From Apostichopus japonicus (lineage: Eukaryota > Echinodermata > Holothuroidea > Aspidochirotida > Stichopodidae), in the NCBI RefSeq assembly GCF_037975245.1, contig NC_092579.1:14304678-14368677 (forward strand): DNA of 64,000 bases, written 5' to 3'. The first letter of the stretch is position 1. Every line of letters begins with the position of its first letter. Below the pieces are notes generated by a model. The model searched no databases, had not been told where the DNA came from, and worked only from the letters and a program-made list of their open reading frames with translations. This document shows positions 31,036 through 44,337 of the stretch, piece by piece. A program made the translations under genes and the position numbers.

Positions 31036-32740
31036 TATTAGTAAATAACGGCACATCTTGCCAACCTGTGGCGAAATTCACTTTAGTTTTGGATTAAAAG
31101 CACAAAACCGAGAGGCCGAACCTTTCAGACGACGATGTTTTATAGCAATAAACATTAATTTATGTGTGGAAGAAATATGTACACACCATATACGGCCCAT
31201 AATACGGGTAAATTTATCGCAACTATCTCCTGTAAACAGTTCTGCCATTAAATTTCTTCGATTGTTTAAACATTTTAATTAATGTCCACTGTTTATTTTA
31301 TAGATTCCACTTTTCAACTTTCAGAAAAAACGTCACAAATGTATCAACACTCTGTGAGACACAACTGATATCACTACACATTATATACAAACTTAACTTC
31401 GTTTAGGAAAAAAAAATGAGCATATTAATAAGTAAATAAATCTGTCAGTTTGTATATTATAATACAAATTGAAACAATTTCAAGGGTTACGCTGAAAGTA
31501 TTAAGTTTATTAGATATTATTGTTTTCAGCGGTCAGTGTAGTATTAAAAAACGTTTAGTTATATATATACTAAACCTGTTTTCATCTTGTTTATATACTT
31601 TTTCTACATTATTGCGTCACTAAACATGTAACTGAGCTACCACTCGTCAAGCTAGCAATGGCGATATTTACTTCAGAACAAGGAAAGTTTAATCCTGAAA
31701 ACAGTCGTTGCATGTACGTACGTGGTGACTAATAATAAATTATGGGCTCAATGATATTACCATTCTGGAATGTTGGCGTAGATTTAATCTCCGGATATGT
31801 CGTCTTTCAATGTATAGTATATGTATATAGTCGATAATACATATAGGCTTACATATATGTATATATATAGGACCGAAGAACTGTATACGTGTTGTATTAT
31901 TAACTAACACGCAAGTGGTTAAACATTATGGCTATGACGTAAGTAAATAAGAAATTTACGACTGCTGAGTCGTTCACTCATATGAAGCAGGCAAAAAGAA
32001 AAGGTAGGAAGGATCCACATTTACCATCCGACCTTATCTAAGCCAATCGATCGACGGAGAGATATTTGAGCAGCGAGAACCCTGAAGTAAAAAAAAAAAT
32101 CCTCGCCGTTTCTTGCTTTGAGTATCAGACGATATTACTCTCGACGATCGCCAGACGATGCTGGTGGTGAATATACTTCAACAGAAGCTGATACGCGCTT
32201 ATTCAGTTCACTTCGACGACTTCACAAGATAATTCGTAGAAAGGCTATACAGCGTCTACCGTATATACATACAAATATATATATGTATGTGTGTATATAC
32301 ATATATTATATAAAGCACATATTACTGATATCAACATTTTATAATAGATTTTCTTCGACAACCGTCTTCAAGATGAAGTACCGGTATAAGATGAATCGTG
32401 CCTTTTAACGTTATTGGTTTGCCTGTATATGTGGATAATTATACACGTTACCGCTTTAAAGGGGTTTCATTCACGGCCATTCATCTTCTTTAGATGTATC
32501 GTATCTTCATATAATAATACATCCTGTAAGCTTTTGTGACTTGTGAAAAGGGGAGTCGAAATGTGCGCGAGTTTCCATTCTTTGGTTTAGTCTTTCTTTG
32601 CTGTTATGGACGTTGTTTGGAAATGGAACGTAATCAATTGAAAAATGAAATCGTTTGAAGAAATAGATTGCAGTATCTATTGAAAAGTGGTCGGAGAAGA
32701 TTGTGCAGTGTGTAAACACGATCGTGCGGTACTTTATAGT
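31036..32740. other. 5' flank of the kinase-like gene
   Basis: AT-rich. A 132-bp stretch at 32127-32260 has coding-like composition and lies between TATCAG and GTATAT, so it could be an untranslated or coding upstream exon of the kinase-like gene; this is weak. A TGA at 32681 closes the kinase frame upstream of its first ATG. Confidence 0.35.
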
Positions 32741-33757
32741 ATGGTGGAAACGTGGAAGACACTCCGTCGATTAGGTGACGGTGTCTACGGACCGCTGGAA
32801 TTGAGAAGAGACGAAGTTTCTGGCAAACTGATAACCGCTCAACATATCGTAAAAGTGAAAGTTAAAAGAAAGGATTATTTGTGGCTCAGCCAATTCCCTA
32901 GACTTATAGGGCATCATTCTCATTTGGTAGAGATTTTCGATGTGCATCAAGGCGCAGACGGGATCAGATGGGAACTGGAATATTTTCGATTTGGAAATTT
33001 AGTAGACTATATCCCAAGTCATTGCGGTCTGGATGAAAGTCGAGCAAAGTCTTGCATAACTCAGTTGAGTTCGGCCATTGACTATATGCACAGTCTCTCG
33101 TTAGTTCACGGTGATCTATGTGCGGAGAATGTCCTCGTTTGCGACCCGGAAATGAAAGTAGTCAAGTTGTCCGGGTTCTGTCACGCAAGAAAAGAAGGAG
33201 AAATAACCAGCAAAAACACCGAAAATATTCCTTACATGCCACCGGAAATTGTTCAAAAGTTACCAACTGAAGGATTTTCTGCTCATCGTTCTCAAGATTC
33301 GTGGTCTTTCGGGATTCTCTTATTTTGTATGTTAAACGGATCTTTCCCTTGGACGGAAGCAGAGAAAGAAAGCAACAAGGATTATCAGAGATTCTACCAG
33401 TGGCACAAACATCACACTATTCATCTCTCTTGCTCTTGGACCAGGTTCAGTAACAAACTCTTAAAACTCCTTCGGAAATTGATCCATCCAAAGCAATCGA
33501 AGCGAACGTCCATCAGCAACGTCAAGAAATATATAAAGTTCACCTGGACTCGAACTGAAGATGACATTGACCTTACAGAAGACTTCCGGTCTAGTGGATG
33601 TACCGGGGAGGATGGTGCATCGGGGAGCTCGGGTAGCACCACAAACTTGACAGCCAAGTTGGAAACGTTAGGAGTCTGTACCAACGGAGCGAGACAGTGG
33701 CGAAAAGTAAGAACAGAGCTATGGGTCTCTGCTAGTAGCGATACTAATTACTTATAA
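32741..33757 (+). CDS. SBK-like pseudokinase (338 aa, single exon)
   Basis: Protein kinase fold of the SH3-binding-domain kinase (SBK) family, judged from EIFDVHQ, YIPSHCGLDES, the IDYMHSLSLVHGDL block, WSFGILLFCMLNGSFPW and the C-lobe spacing. The glycine loop LGDGVYG (12-17) is kept. The catalytic set is mostly lost: the VAIK lysine position is Gln34 or His35, the helix-C Glu is not seen, HRDxK is HGDLC (Asp125 and Asn130 kept, Lys lost), and DFG is Gly145-Phe-Cys. The APE-type motif is PPE, and Asp186 of the F-helix remains. A Ser/Gly-rich tail follows residue 285. The frame is fully open, so the protein is probably made and acts as a scaffold or regulator. I chose ATG 32741, the first ATG after the in-frame stop; the N-terminus is very short for the family, so a small upstream exon is possible. 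Confidence 0.85.
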   Translation: MVETWKTLRRLGDGVYGPLELRRDEVSGKLITAQHIVKVKVKRKDYLWLSQFPRLIGHHSHLVEIFDVHQGADGIRWELEYFRFGNLVDYIPSHCGLDESRAKSCITQLSSAIDYMHSLSLVHGDLCAENVLVCDPEMKVVKLSGFCHARKEGEITSKNTENIPYMPPEIVQKLPTEGFSAHRSQDSWSFGILLFCMLNGSFPWTEAEKESNKDYQRFYQWHKHHTIHLSCSWTRFSNKLLKLLRKLIHPKQSKRTSISNVKKYIKFTWTRTEDDIDLTEDFRSSGCTGEDGASGSSGSTTNLTAKLETLGVCTNGARQWRKVRTELWVSASSDTNYL

Positions 33758-36340
33758 CAAGAAATAATACAGTAGTAATATATCACATATTAATTAATGA
33801 ATACGAGATAGTAATACAATGTAGTGTTTGACGTCACAATACTTTGTCAGGTTGCCAAAACCATTGTTCGATCCGATAAAAATTAAGATAGTTATTTAAT
33901 TTACATTTTAAGAATGGCGAAAATTGTTTTAGACAGGGTATCATTATAAGGTTTGCGGAAGAGGGTGTGTGTAGCCGGGGAGGTGATGGGGGGGGGGGGA
34001 GTATCCAAATATATATTCTTGTCCCGAAAATCGCGAAGCTAACTGATAGCTTCGATAGATCATCGCACTGATAAGATTTCCCCAGACAACTGACTGACTC
34101 GACCACAACTTTCATATTTATAAAAATTCTCGAAAAACAGTAGCATATCGACCATTTCTAGACCTACTCGTCCACCCCTTCCTCTCCCATCTCTATCAGA
34201 GTGAGGCCTCTGGCTTTATATTTTGCAACTTACATATTATTCTGATATCATGCTATGAATAAATATGTTGCAAACCTATTAGCGGTATTACATTTTTTTC
34301 GACATGAAAAGTTCAAGGATTAAAGAAGAAAAACTAAGAATGTTGCCACAACATAACGACTTTAAGTTTAAATCATATATTAACCCGGCATGTCTTAGCG
34401 CTGGTGGCTATATGAATGTGCCACACTGCACCCTTTCAAATGCTATATCGTATACGCACCTTTCAATCAACATGGGATATAAATAGATTACGTAGGCCAG
34501 ACTGTCTAACACTTTACCAAGTTATAGATACCTGTATATAGTCTTATGAGTAACATATGCCACATTCCAATCACATTATGGCAGTACTGAGAAAAGAGCA
34601 ATATGAATCTAACATGAAACTAAGCATGAGCGAATTCCATTGGTAACATATATTCCATAGATAAATTATTCATTTTTAAAATATGACCTGTCAATTAGTG
34701 AAAGTGTATATACACATTTCAAGAAAAAAAACCCGGCAGGTTTTGATTTATTTGCGAGCAGTGTTTGTTTATTTCGGTAGTGGTGCAACCTATACTGTCT
34801 GTCAAGCCGTGCAGAGTTAATACAGAAACAAAGAAAGATAAATGATTTTGGGCTGGATCAATAAATGAGAAGCACATGTTCAGATGACGTTACTAGCATT
34901 GACGTATGCACATGTTGAGAGAGGGTCACCAATCGTTAAAAGGTATTTGTTAAAATAAGAAGAAGACGAAAAATGTGGATCATATGATGACCAGAAATCT
35001 GATAGAAAGAACATCAAGGACAAGGAATCATTAAATTGTAGCAAATTTGGCGGTGTAATAAAGCAGAAGCAAATTTGAGGGGAGGGGGGTTGGGTTGGGG
35101 GAGTCTTTTTAACTTTAATCATTATACAATGTCGATATAAATGATAAAAATAATAAACTTTCAATGATATTTTCTAAATGTAAAACACATTGTTGTAGCT
35201 TTAGTTGATTTGATTGTTCATATTTAAATATAAATATTACAGTTGTAAAAGAAATGTAAGATATAAATAATTCTCAACCTATAATTATTGTTTAGTACTA
35301 TTATTTCCAATATGATTCCCTCCGTATCCATTAAGCAATTATTTAAAGACAGTGTATTGTTTGTAAATATATATGATAACATTGCCACTTGCCATTTATA
35401 TTTTATGTAACCAAAATGTGTTTCTGTTTGCATTTTAAGTGCATGAGTCTCTTCTTAATTTATAATCAATGTTAGAATTGCTGCATGTCTTAGCTCTTCC
35501 ACAACAAACAAGACTGCATTAAACTCGAAGAAGGATAGATAGACGACATGATAAATGAAGGATCAAAGGTAAAATGAAAAAAAAAAGAAATACGTAATTA
35601 CGGAACACAAAATTATGATTATTGGAGTCGTTTTTAGCACTTGACAATAGCTTAAGATGCTTGGAAATCATGAAACGACTCGTCACCTTTTGAGATGCTT
35701 ACACACTGAGCATTTCATTATCGTAACGTTTTTGAAAGGAGGGGGGGGGTGGGCGGGTAGGGGGACTTGATGACCAATGCAGGTCAGTAAAGGTTGCATG
35801 AATACTTGAATGCTATTTAAAATAGTGGCGAAAATGTCCAACGAGTTTCCAAAGGTGCTCAATGTAAATAATACTATATATAATATAAAAAAAATTATTT
35901 GGGGAACGAAGTTCTCGAGTCTTATGGAGGATTTGAATATTCACATTTTTGGGGGGGGGGGGCTAGGAATGGCTGCTGCTTACCGCTATAGTGGTTTGAC
36001 ACGATTTAATTCCATATCGACACGTATGTGACGATAATTTAATGCTTAAGAAAACGTTTCCATATGAAAATCGGCTCTCTGTATTGATTCCATCTTTTTT
36101 TCTAAAAAGGTTAATAAAGGTTCTAATAAATGTGATTACGAAGGAAAATGTATTCATTCTTTGTGATTTTACTTTATTTGCTATATGAGAAAACAAGTAT
36201 ACTGTGTGAAATGTCAAGTGCGAAATAGTCCTACTTGCACAAAGGACATTATGATTCATGCACAGGCGTTATTATATAAATACTGGGCGAATACTGCGGT
36301 AGGCTGGCCTATACAAAAAATTCAATGACCTTATTTTCTT
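33758..36340. other. Gene-free stretch after the SBK-like gene
   Basis: Probable 3' untranslated region up to about 34.3 kb, then AT-rich DNA with G-runs near 33988, 35090, 35745 and 35950. No further gene seen. Confidence 0.45.
34258..34263 (+). terminator. Candidate polyadenylation signal of the SBK-like gene
   Basis: AATAAA about 500 bp after the stop codon. Plausible position, not proven. Confidence 0.35.
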
Positions 36341-36366
36341 TATATATATATATATATATATATATA
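36341..36366. repeat. (AT)n microsatellite
   Basis: Short AT tract. Confidence 0.9.
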
Positions 36367-37009
36367 AAGTTTAATTCCGTCGGATGTTGCCAGGCTGTCA
36401 AAGAACTGGGAAAGCTAATGGATTAAAGGGCACGGATTAGAGTTCATGATGCACCTATTTTAGCTATACCTTACTTTATGAATTTGTTTAAAAGCTATAG
36501 GCTGTAATTTTCCACGGTGGACATTATTGGGATTAACAATGGTTGTGTATATAGGTTGGGGTTAGAGGTCAGTGGTTGTACCTGGCAGCAGGTTTACTTA
36601 CAACGTCTCAACTGGAGAAAAAAATCATAAAACGTCACAAATGCAATTATAGGACCACTGTAATGTTCAAATGTCAAGGAATGATTTTGATTATATCAAC
36701 ATAAAACAACATTCCTTCATATACGGCATGAAATATACTCCATTAATCATATTAGTGTAAATAAATAGCGTAAACAATTCTCGATGCATTACATGTTTAA
36801 GAAATTTGCTTGTAGTGCGATTAAGGTTATAATACTTACGCAGAGACATTGAAACGAGGAATTGTTTAATTTAAAGAAAAAATCACAAGATATAAATTCA
36901 CTATAAACAGTGCAAACAACTAAGAAAAAACAAAAAATGATAATTTTCTTTCTGTTCTCATATGAATGTTTGCGTTTTTTATGAATCTAAATGCATGGAT
37001 GTGTTTACG

Positions 37010-37043
<34 letters not shown>

Positions 37044-38040
37044 GGAACAATATGAAAACGATTAAAACATGCTCTGTTGCTCATCGAAGCAAGAGATATC
37101 GCGTTTTGCTCAAAAGACGTTTAAAAATCGAATGGTAAATTCTTTTTTTTTACCAGGGGTGTTGATTTTAGATCCCTGGATGTATAAAAATGATCCAACC
37201 ATCGTCATATAAATAATATAAATCTTTGCGTCATGCAGGGATTCACAAGTGTAGATTACTTTTGTGAATTTTTCATCTTCAGAATTATGACTATCAACGT
37301 CAGTGGTTGCCATAAGCAAACACTGATAATATATACACATGCATGTATGGCTATATAGAGCTGAAACTCGATCAATTAGAAATATGTTAAAACTTGGAAT
37401 ACAATCAAGCGTTTGACGTGCAAGATCATCTCAATGGGGGGAATAAATCAATACTGCAAAATCCTTTTAATAAAACAAAGATAGAAAAAATTCTTCCCTG
37501 CGTCTTCTTCGGATTATCACTTGGGGTAGTTGCTAAATCAAATTAAAAGAACAGTGAACGGATATCTCTCCCTATACACATCTATGTGCAAGAATATATA
37601 CAAAGCTTGGGCTATCGCTTTTTTTTTTAAAGTTTTGGATGTGTTTTAATATTTGAATCCCCATGTCATACAGAGTTGGTTCAAATTTCTTTCGGATATC
37701 AACAACCATTTACAAGTAACTTATATGGATGTGGAAATTTCTCAAAAAGAAAAAAATGATGATTTGTCACTTTATTTCACATGCGGCGAAATTAAATCAT
37801 GCCATATCTTGTAATATCTAGAAAATGTGAGATTTTGCAAATAAAATCAAATTAATGAAAGATCAGGTTGAACTCATTTTCATATATCAAAGGGATAACA
37901 AAATCAAATAAAACGGACGGGTGTATAACTGACGCGATGCACTCGGTCTACGGCCTCGTGCATCCATCGATATAGTGCTATAACCCCCTTGATTACATTC
38001 TCCTGCGATAAACGCAAAGTAGATGATTAATCCCTAATTT

Positions 38041-38195
38041 ATTTAGTACGGTATTACGGTACTTTTACCTTCATACGTTAGCTGTTTCTTTACAGAACGG
38101 GCGATGATGTTAAATAACAATGAATGCACATGCCGTTATTTTAGCCTTCAAAACTGTTATATCGTACAAACGGCGTGTCGTAAAATAACAAGAAA
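38041..38195 (+). repeat. Diverged duplicated segment, copy A
   Basis: Shares TTACGGTATTACGGTACTT, a TATAGAAC/ACAGAAC block, ATGAATGCACAT and ATATYGTACAAACGGYGTG, in the same order, with 38745-38915. Together they look like two old copies of one dispersed repeat. Confidence 0.6.
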
Positions 38196-38744
38196 AAAAT
38201 TAAATAACAAGAATGAAAATAATTAGGATATACATTGAACAACAGTACGTTGTACAGCATAATGAACTGACGTAAGGACATGTTGCACCTGCGTCCAGTG
38301 TGCATGGGCATAGCAACACGAACCGGTGTGTTCAGTGATTAAGGAAATTGACCTACCAGTCATAGTGTACTGCTGATAATTACTTAGTATATATAGTACA
38401 CAATATACTGTGCTAAGCGATATAGTTACGGTCGTAAACATATGTGAACAATTCCATCAAGAAAGCTCTTTAGTCTTAACCATATAATTGACTTTTAATT
38501 ATAGTAGGCTTTAACAGTTGATCGAACGAAAATACACTGTGTGAAGCAGAACATGAAACATTAATTCTTTTGGAGAATGACGTTTACTGTTCCTTGAAAC
38601 GTACATTTCTGGAATGCATGTTGCTGCTGCATTCTCGGTCACTCTGTCAGTAACGACATACCAAGGCCTAGTCAGTCAGACGTTAGGTTAGTGTTAATAT
38701 CGACGGTGTTCTGACATTGGTTAGTCAACTGTGGTGTATAAATC

Positions 38745-38915
38745 TTACGGTATTACGGTACTTGTACTTTCATATAACGTTCTGATATTTTATAGAACTG
38801 GCAATGCAGTTTTAACAAACGATGAATGCACATCCTGAATGCAAATAAAGTTTCTCGTTATATTAGCCTTAAAACTGCTATATTGTACAAACGGTGTGCC
38901 ACAGTAATATAACGT
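38745..38915 (+). repeat. Diverged duplicated segment, copy B
   Basis: Same block order as copy A with extra bases in the middle (including an AATAAAG). No terminal inverted repeats found. Confidence 0.6.
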
Positions 38916-41900
38916 CAAAATTTCACCTTTAATTTACATGATATATTTTTAACAGTGTAGGCATAGTTTAATTGGGGATATTTTGCTAAACAAATAATAA
39001 TACGAATCGAATTTCTCGAAATGTTTAACACACCAGTTCTTCCCGCCCTCACGCTGTTTTTGTGCTGTGAGACATAACTTGTTAACAAAATCTATCGTAT
39101 ACTGCACAATTGCAGTCTGAAGACGCTATGCAGATATCTACGCACACGATCCAGAGGTCGCTGATTTGTCTCAAGATTTTATATCAACATGCTAATTAAA
39201 TATGGATTTATGAAAATATCGCTTTGCAACCTGTATTTGTTCAATGATTATAAACCGACTATTGAAAATTATTTTAAGAACAACATGCAGCGCTCAATGA
39301 CGACCGGGAGTGGAATATTGTTATATGATGTGAATATAACTCACGAAATGTATTTTCAATCTGTGAATAAGTTAAGCCTCTGACGCAGACCTTAACGTCA
39401 TTCGTATTTATAACTTTAGCATGCATAAAAACGAAGACAAATTCAAATTTTAAATTATAAGTCAAGGGTGCTTTATGATTAAATACAATAAAGGGTATTG
39501 TTTTATAACTATATATGTGTATGTATAATTCTTAGCAGCTGGTTTACCTAATAACAAATAATGTAGTAATTATCGGTTATATATTGCCGCAAGTGTTTAT
39601 TATACCCCATGGCAATCGAATATTAGAAACAAAACACATTCTTTGTTCTTTCAAATCGTACAGGATGAGTCTTAGATCGGTGTACCCTGTACCTGTATAC
39701 TTATATACTATACCACAAAACGGAACATGAATGAAAACGAAAGGGGGGGGGGGGGGTTGACGTCCATTGACACCGTGACATACACAGGACCTTATAGCTA
39801 ATGTGAGCTCGACAGGGTTATTAATGAGATGTGTAGATTTCAATTTGAGAATTTAATGAAGTAACCTTGATGCTATACCACACACTGTCAGCTGCGAAGT
39901 ATATAGGGGGTTAAAACACTGCAGGTTCATGAAAGCGCGTGTTTGATATATGTATTAATTAATAAACACAGCTGATGTATCTCATGCTGATATCAAAACA
40001 GCCGGTCATCCATCTGGTGATATACCGATAAGACATAATTTATTATTGGCTTCTAATTGAGTACAAACCCCTTGATGATATACAAACACATGTGTACAAG
40101 ACGAATGGCATGTTGCAAGTAAACAACCACAGACAGGATGGAGGGGGATTTCTCCGAAAGTCGAATCATGTAATATCTATACGAGTTAAAAATAAGATAC
40201 ACATTGATAACATTGATGCAAACTTGATAAAGGGTATGAAATCCAAGAATAAGATCTGAAATATTCACGTTTCGGGAGGATACACGCCCTCCTTCTTTAA
40301 ATGCTATGTTACTTTACGACGGGTACAATACAGTAAAGTATAGGCTACAACAGATGTGTGAGCAGAAATGAGCTAACTTGGGTACATGGTACTCTTTACC
40401 AAGGCTTATGTCTTTGAGATTTATTCCTATACTGGAGCGAGCTCCGTTTATTCACTTAAATTCCATTTGTTTTAGAATATTTCCAAGAATTATAATATCA
40501 TTTCAATTTTTATAATTTCGTTGTGTTTACGCGTTTTTAAATATCTACCAATCCTATATAGGATTCACGATTGTTGTGTGTGTGTGTAATTATTGTCTTT
40601 GACCTCAACGTTCTGAGTTTTAGCCAAGTTATCACCAAATATCGATCTAACCTAAACGCAGTTCATGTTTACAATGACGTTCACCTGTGTTAAATACCGT
40701 CGAAATATTTTAAAAATGATTTTTGTTGCTTTCACTACATCACACGTGACACAATGTTTACCATGTGATTTGAAACACCCCTTCTCCTACTTTCCTTATA
40801 CTGATGGACTTATGTTTCTATACAAGTAACGATTTTAGATTGGGGTTCACCAGAAAATGACAGGAGGTTTGAGAAACTCCCATTAAAATCCGGGACAGCT
40901 GTAAAATGGAGAAATAAAATTTTGCTTAAAATGAGATGGAAATACTTCTTGTTAGTAAAGTCATTAAGAGGGGGAGTCGTTTCTTCTGAGGATTGGACAA
41001 ACCAAAAACAGTTTACTGACAAGGATATCTCGACATTTACAGGATGCTATATCCTTTTTGTATGCAATATCTTTTTTTAAAAGGAATTATAGGCCATCAT
41101 GTACCGTATTATCCTAAAATGTTTCAAAAGTCAAATGATTTCCGCTTCACATTTTCACAATACAAGAATCATTTCAATTAGTACACTCAACGTGCGTTAT
41201 ATTCATTAATTGAATGAATTCATTTCAATGCGTTTACAAATTGTCCATATTTATGCCTCTTTGGTAGAACAGGTTAAAATTACGTCAGGGGCACAATCAG
41301 GTACCCTTCAGACATCTATCAACCGCCCGGTGCAAAATCGATGATTGCGCCTCTGATGTAGAACATCTGTGTCTCAAAATACCAAACATCTGTGGCTCCA
41401 TGACTCATTATATCACATGCATATATCAAAGTGATGCGATATGCAATATGGATTGCTTATTATATATTTTCCTCTTTTATATCTCAACTGTATATATGAA
41501 TGAAATTAATATTCACAACCGGGCGCTTTATATGCGAAACCAAATAAAACTTTAACATGTTTGTACATGTATCTGGAACATATATACATGTAGGCCTACA
41601 TAAAAAGTATACGTCGAGAACTTAAGTGACATTGTTTTAGAATGTTCTACATGCATAATCTCCATGTATTAATCACATGAATACTGTATCTCAGAACATT
41701 CACTAATTTCTACAAGGTCAAGCGAGTGTGTTATGTTTTTTATGGTGTAAAAGTTCTAAAAAAAGTTACCGCAAACTTCTGATCGAATTCATATAAAGTC
41801 ATTCGGCAAGTTTCATTCTTCACATGATTACCTGCAATGTAGTTCAACTGCGTCCATAGCGCTGAGAATGGGTTTGAAAATTGAGGGCGCGCGTCGCATT

Positions 41901-42477
41901 CTAGTTTTCTTGCACACTATGGATTGCGCAAGAAACGGCATACATTTGTATGCTATTCGTACGTTGATGCAGATGTCACTCTGGAGTCAGCTTTGATTAA
42001 AAGCACTTTCATATTTCTACTCCGAGGACAACCAGGGGCGTTGAAAGCTTCCATTAGAAACAAGAAACGTTAGGTTGTTTATACATGTTAGACAATGTAC
42101 GTTCGAATGATTTAAGAGTTTAAGAAATATCTCATGCGGGTTTCCCACTGCGGGGTGGTGGGGGTGGGGGGGGGGTCGCGGTATCATTCACGAGACCACA
42201 TTACTTTCTGACTGTTTCCACGTACATCATTAATGTGGTTATTTTTATTATTATATTATTACCCGAGTGGAAAGTCATGGACGATGCACCACCAACACGT
42301 GTGCACAAGTTCACAAGATACCAAAGTACAGGACACGAATATTGTGACCCCTCCCCCTTATTTATCATTCAATTCATCATCCCTGTATCATTTCTGTTTT
42401 TTTTTTAAGTGATTGAAAAATTGAAAAAAAAAAAATCGAAATTGTCTTAGCTTGTCTCTATCGGGTGCAGGCATGGG

Positions 42478-42501
42478 ACAGGATGAGTGCACTCATCCTG
42501 T
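42478..42501. repeat. Perfect 24-bp palindrome
   Basis: Half-site ACAGGATGAGTG followed immediately by its exact reverse complement, with no spacer. Confidence 0.95.
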
Positions 42502-42977
42502 AAGTGTTTCATCCAGAAACCTAAGTTGCGTATTCTTTATCCAATCACCTATATAAATCAGTATATTTGAATCACTGTACACATAGGCCTATCCATAGAA
42601 ACATGACTATCCCAAATGATACTATACCATACACATAGCCCCCGCTAGACCAGAGGACATGCTACTGTAGGCCTACCCTACAATGATACACATCTGATCA
42701 TGATAATGGATACCTCACCCCCTGCACCCCCTTATGCAAATGATCGTGCCACTATACCTCCTTCCATTGTGGCCCAATTTACATATTACATCACCTGTCC
42801 AGCTACATCCATGATTGCAATACTGAATCATTTTCCTGGGTTCATATGAAATGCCACTGGACTCAGACAATGCAAAACCGCTTGACTAGTGAACTGTGAT
42901 ACTGGTCCTTATGGATCCCAACACCATATACAGGTGCGTATCCAGGGGGGGGCGTTGGGGGCGCGCGCCCCCCGGGT

Positions 42978-43135
42978 AAGAAAAAAAGGAGAGAAAAAAA
43001 AGAGAAGAAAAAGGGGAAGAAAAGGGGGAAAAAGAGGAGGAGGAGGGGAAGGAAGGAAGGGAAAAGAAAAAGAAGAAAGAGAGAAAAAGGAGAAAAGGGG
43101 GAGTAGAAGAAAAACGCCAAGACACCGGGAAGAGA
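42978..43135 (+). repeat. Polypurine tract (~155 bp)
   Basis: Almost only A and G on the plus strand. It sits just inside the left end of the composite element; a shorter tract occupies the same place in the element at 58995. Long apparent frames through it are composition artefacts. Confidence 0.9.
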
Positions 43136-43296
43136 AAGAGGAGCAGTGACATCATAACAGCGCTGATCCCTATTATATATAAAGGGTAGCCAGTGACGGA
43201 TCAAGGATTTCGGAAGGGGCGTGTGCCTCACCCCACCCCTTACACCGACAACTCCATTTTTGACGTTTCCATTTGTCCTCTCTCACTATTGATCTC

Positions 43297-43318
43297 TATA
43301 TATATATATACTATATAT
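43297..43318. repeat. Short (AT)n run
   Basis: AT tract inside the composite transposon cluster. Confidence 0.85.
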
Positions 43319-44311
43319 GGTCTATCATAACGCGTGTGTGTATATACGCCTTAAACAATTGTAGAATTGTGCTATGAAACCAACTGTGGCTAGTCTCGAA
43401 CTCGACCGTGTCGTCGGGGAACATGACGCATTTCGGGAAGGGGCGACCGCCCCCCCCCCTTCAGCATTTTTCTTTATGATATCGCTAGTTATTTCAAAAT
43501 AGAAAATGCTTAAATGCAACTTACAAGGCCTAGGAAGAGTGATTTCCAGCGATCTGGGAGGCACTTTGGCCAAAATTTGCTTGTACGCTTCGCGCCAACA
43601 AAAGGTCCTGGGTAGTGCCATTTCCAGCGATCTGGGAGGCATTTTCGGCCAAAATTTTCTTGTACGCTTCGCGCCAACTCATGGTGGCGCTACGCTTAGA
43701 TAATATGCCTCCCTTGGCAAATTTCTCACTACGCGCCTGTTCAAATTTGTAAAGCAAACAGCAGATATCATATCATATCATTGAGCATGAAAAATGGCGT
43801 TCCATGATGAACAGCCTCAAAACTGCCAGACTTGCCCGAAAGAAATAACCAAAAATTTTCGCGCGCTCCGCGCGCGTTCAACATGTTTATGTCAATATCA
43901 TATAAGCAAGCATCGGTTGTTACATCGTATGCCATCGTGTACCGTACAGTCCGTGAAAGTTGCGCAGTATACCGCGGGATGCTAATGTAAACAACGAAAT
44001 GTCTTTTGCAAATGGAGAAAAAAGTATGGAAGTCCAATTATGTCATAACTCTCTTTATCATTAGTAATGGCGAATTAGGGGCCCCAGCCCCCCCCCCCCC
44101 CCACCTCCTACGCCTAGTGTGTAGTGTTCGGTTGAAGGAAATATCTGCTATTTTTTCATTTCCTTCAACCAAGTTTTATAATAGCCGTTGTAAGAAGTTT
44201 TAATATTATTTTAATATTAAATTAACTGTATCTGAATTTTCGAAAATTTCCTGACCAACATTCTTCATCACACTTCCCTCTACTCGTGCAATTTTGACCG
44301 CTCTGTTAGGG

Positions 44312-44337
44312 CAGGGAGTTGTTATAACAACTCCCTG
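44312..44337. repeat. Perfect 26-bp palindrome, copy 1
   Basis: Half-site CAGGGAGTTGTTA followed directly by its exact reverse complement. The same 26 bp, with two differences, is found at 58370-58395. Confidence 0.95.

Larger units (their letters stand above)
36367..42477. other. Long gene-free stretch
   Basis: About 6 kb of AT-rich DNA. It holds an (ATT)n run at 37012-37042, an imperfect hairpin GATGCAC...GTGCATC at 37937-37965, a diverged direct duplication (38041 and 38745), and G-runs near 39745 and 42160. Open frames are short and without recognisable domains. Confidence 0.5.

Noticed and set aside
32118-32408. 96-codon frame upstream of the kinase-like gene
   Set aside because: Not ATG-initiated and enters an ATATAC-rich stretch. 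A small exon within it is possible (noted in the 5' flank) but not supported enough for a gene call.
42863-43231. Ser/Phe/Pro-rich and Lys/Glu/Arg-rich frames on both strands
   Set aside because: Generated by the polypurine tract of a transposon; no ordinary protein features.
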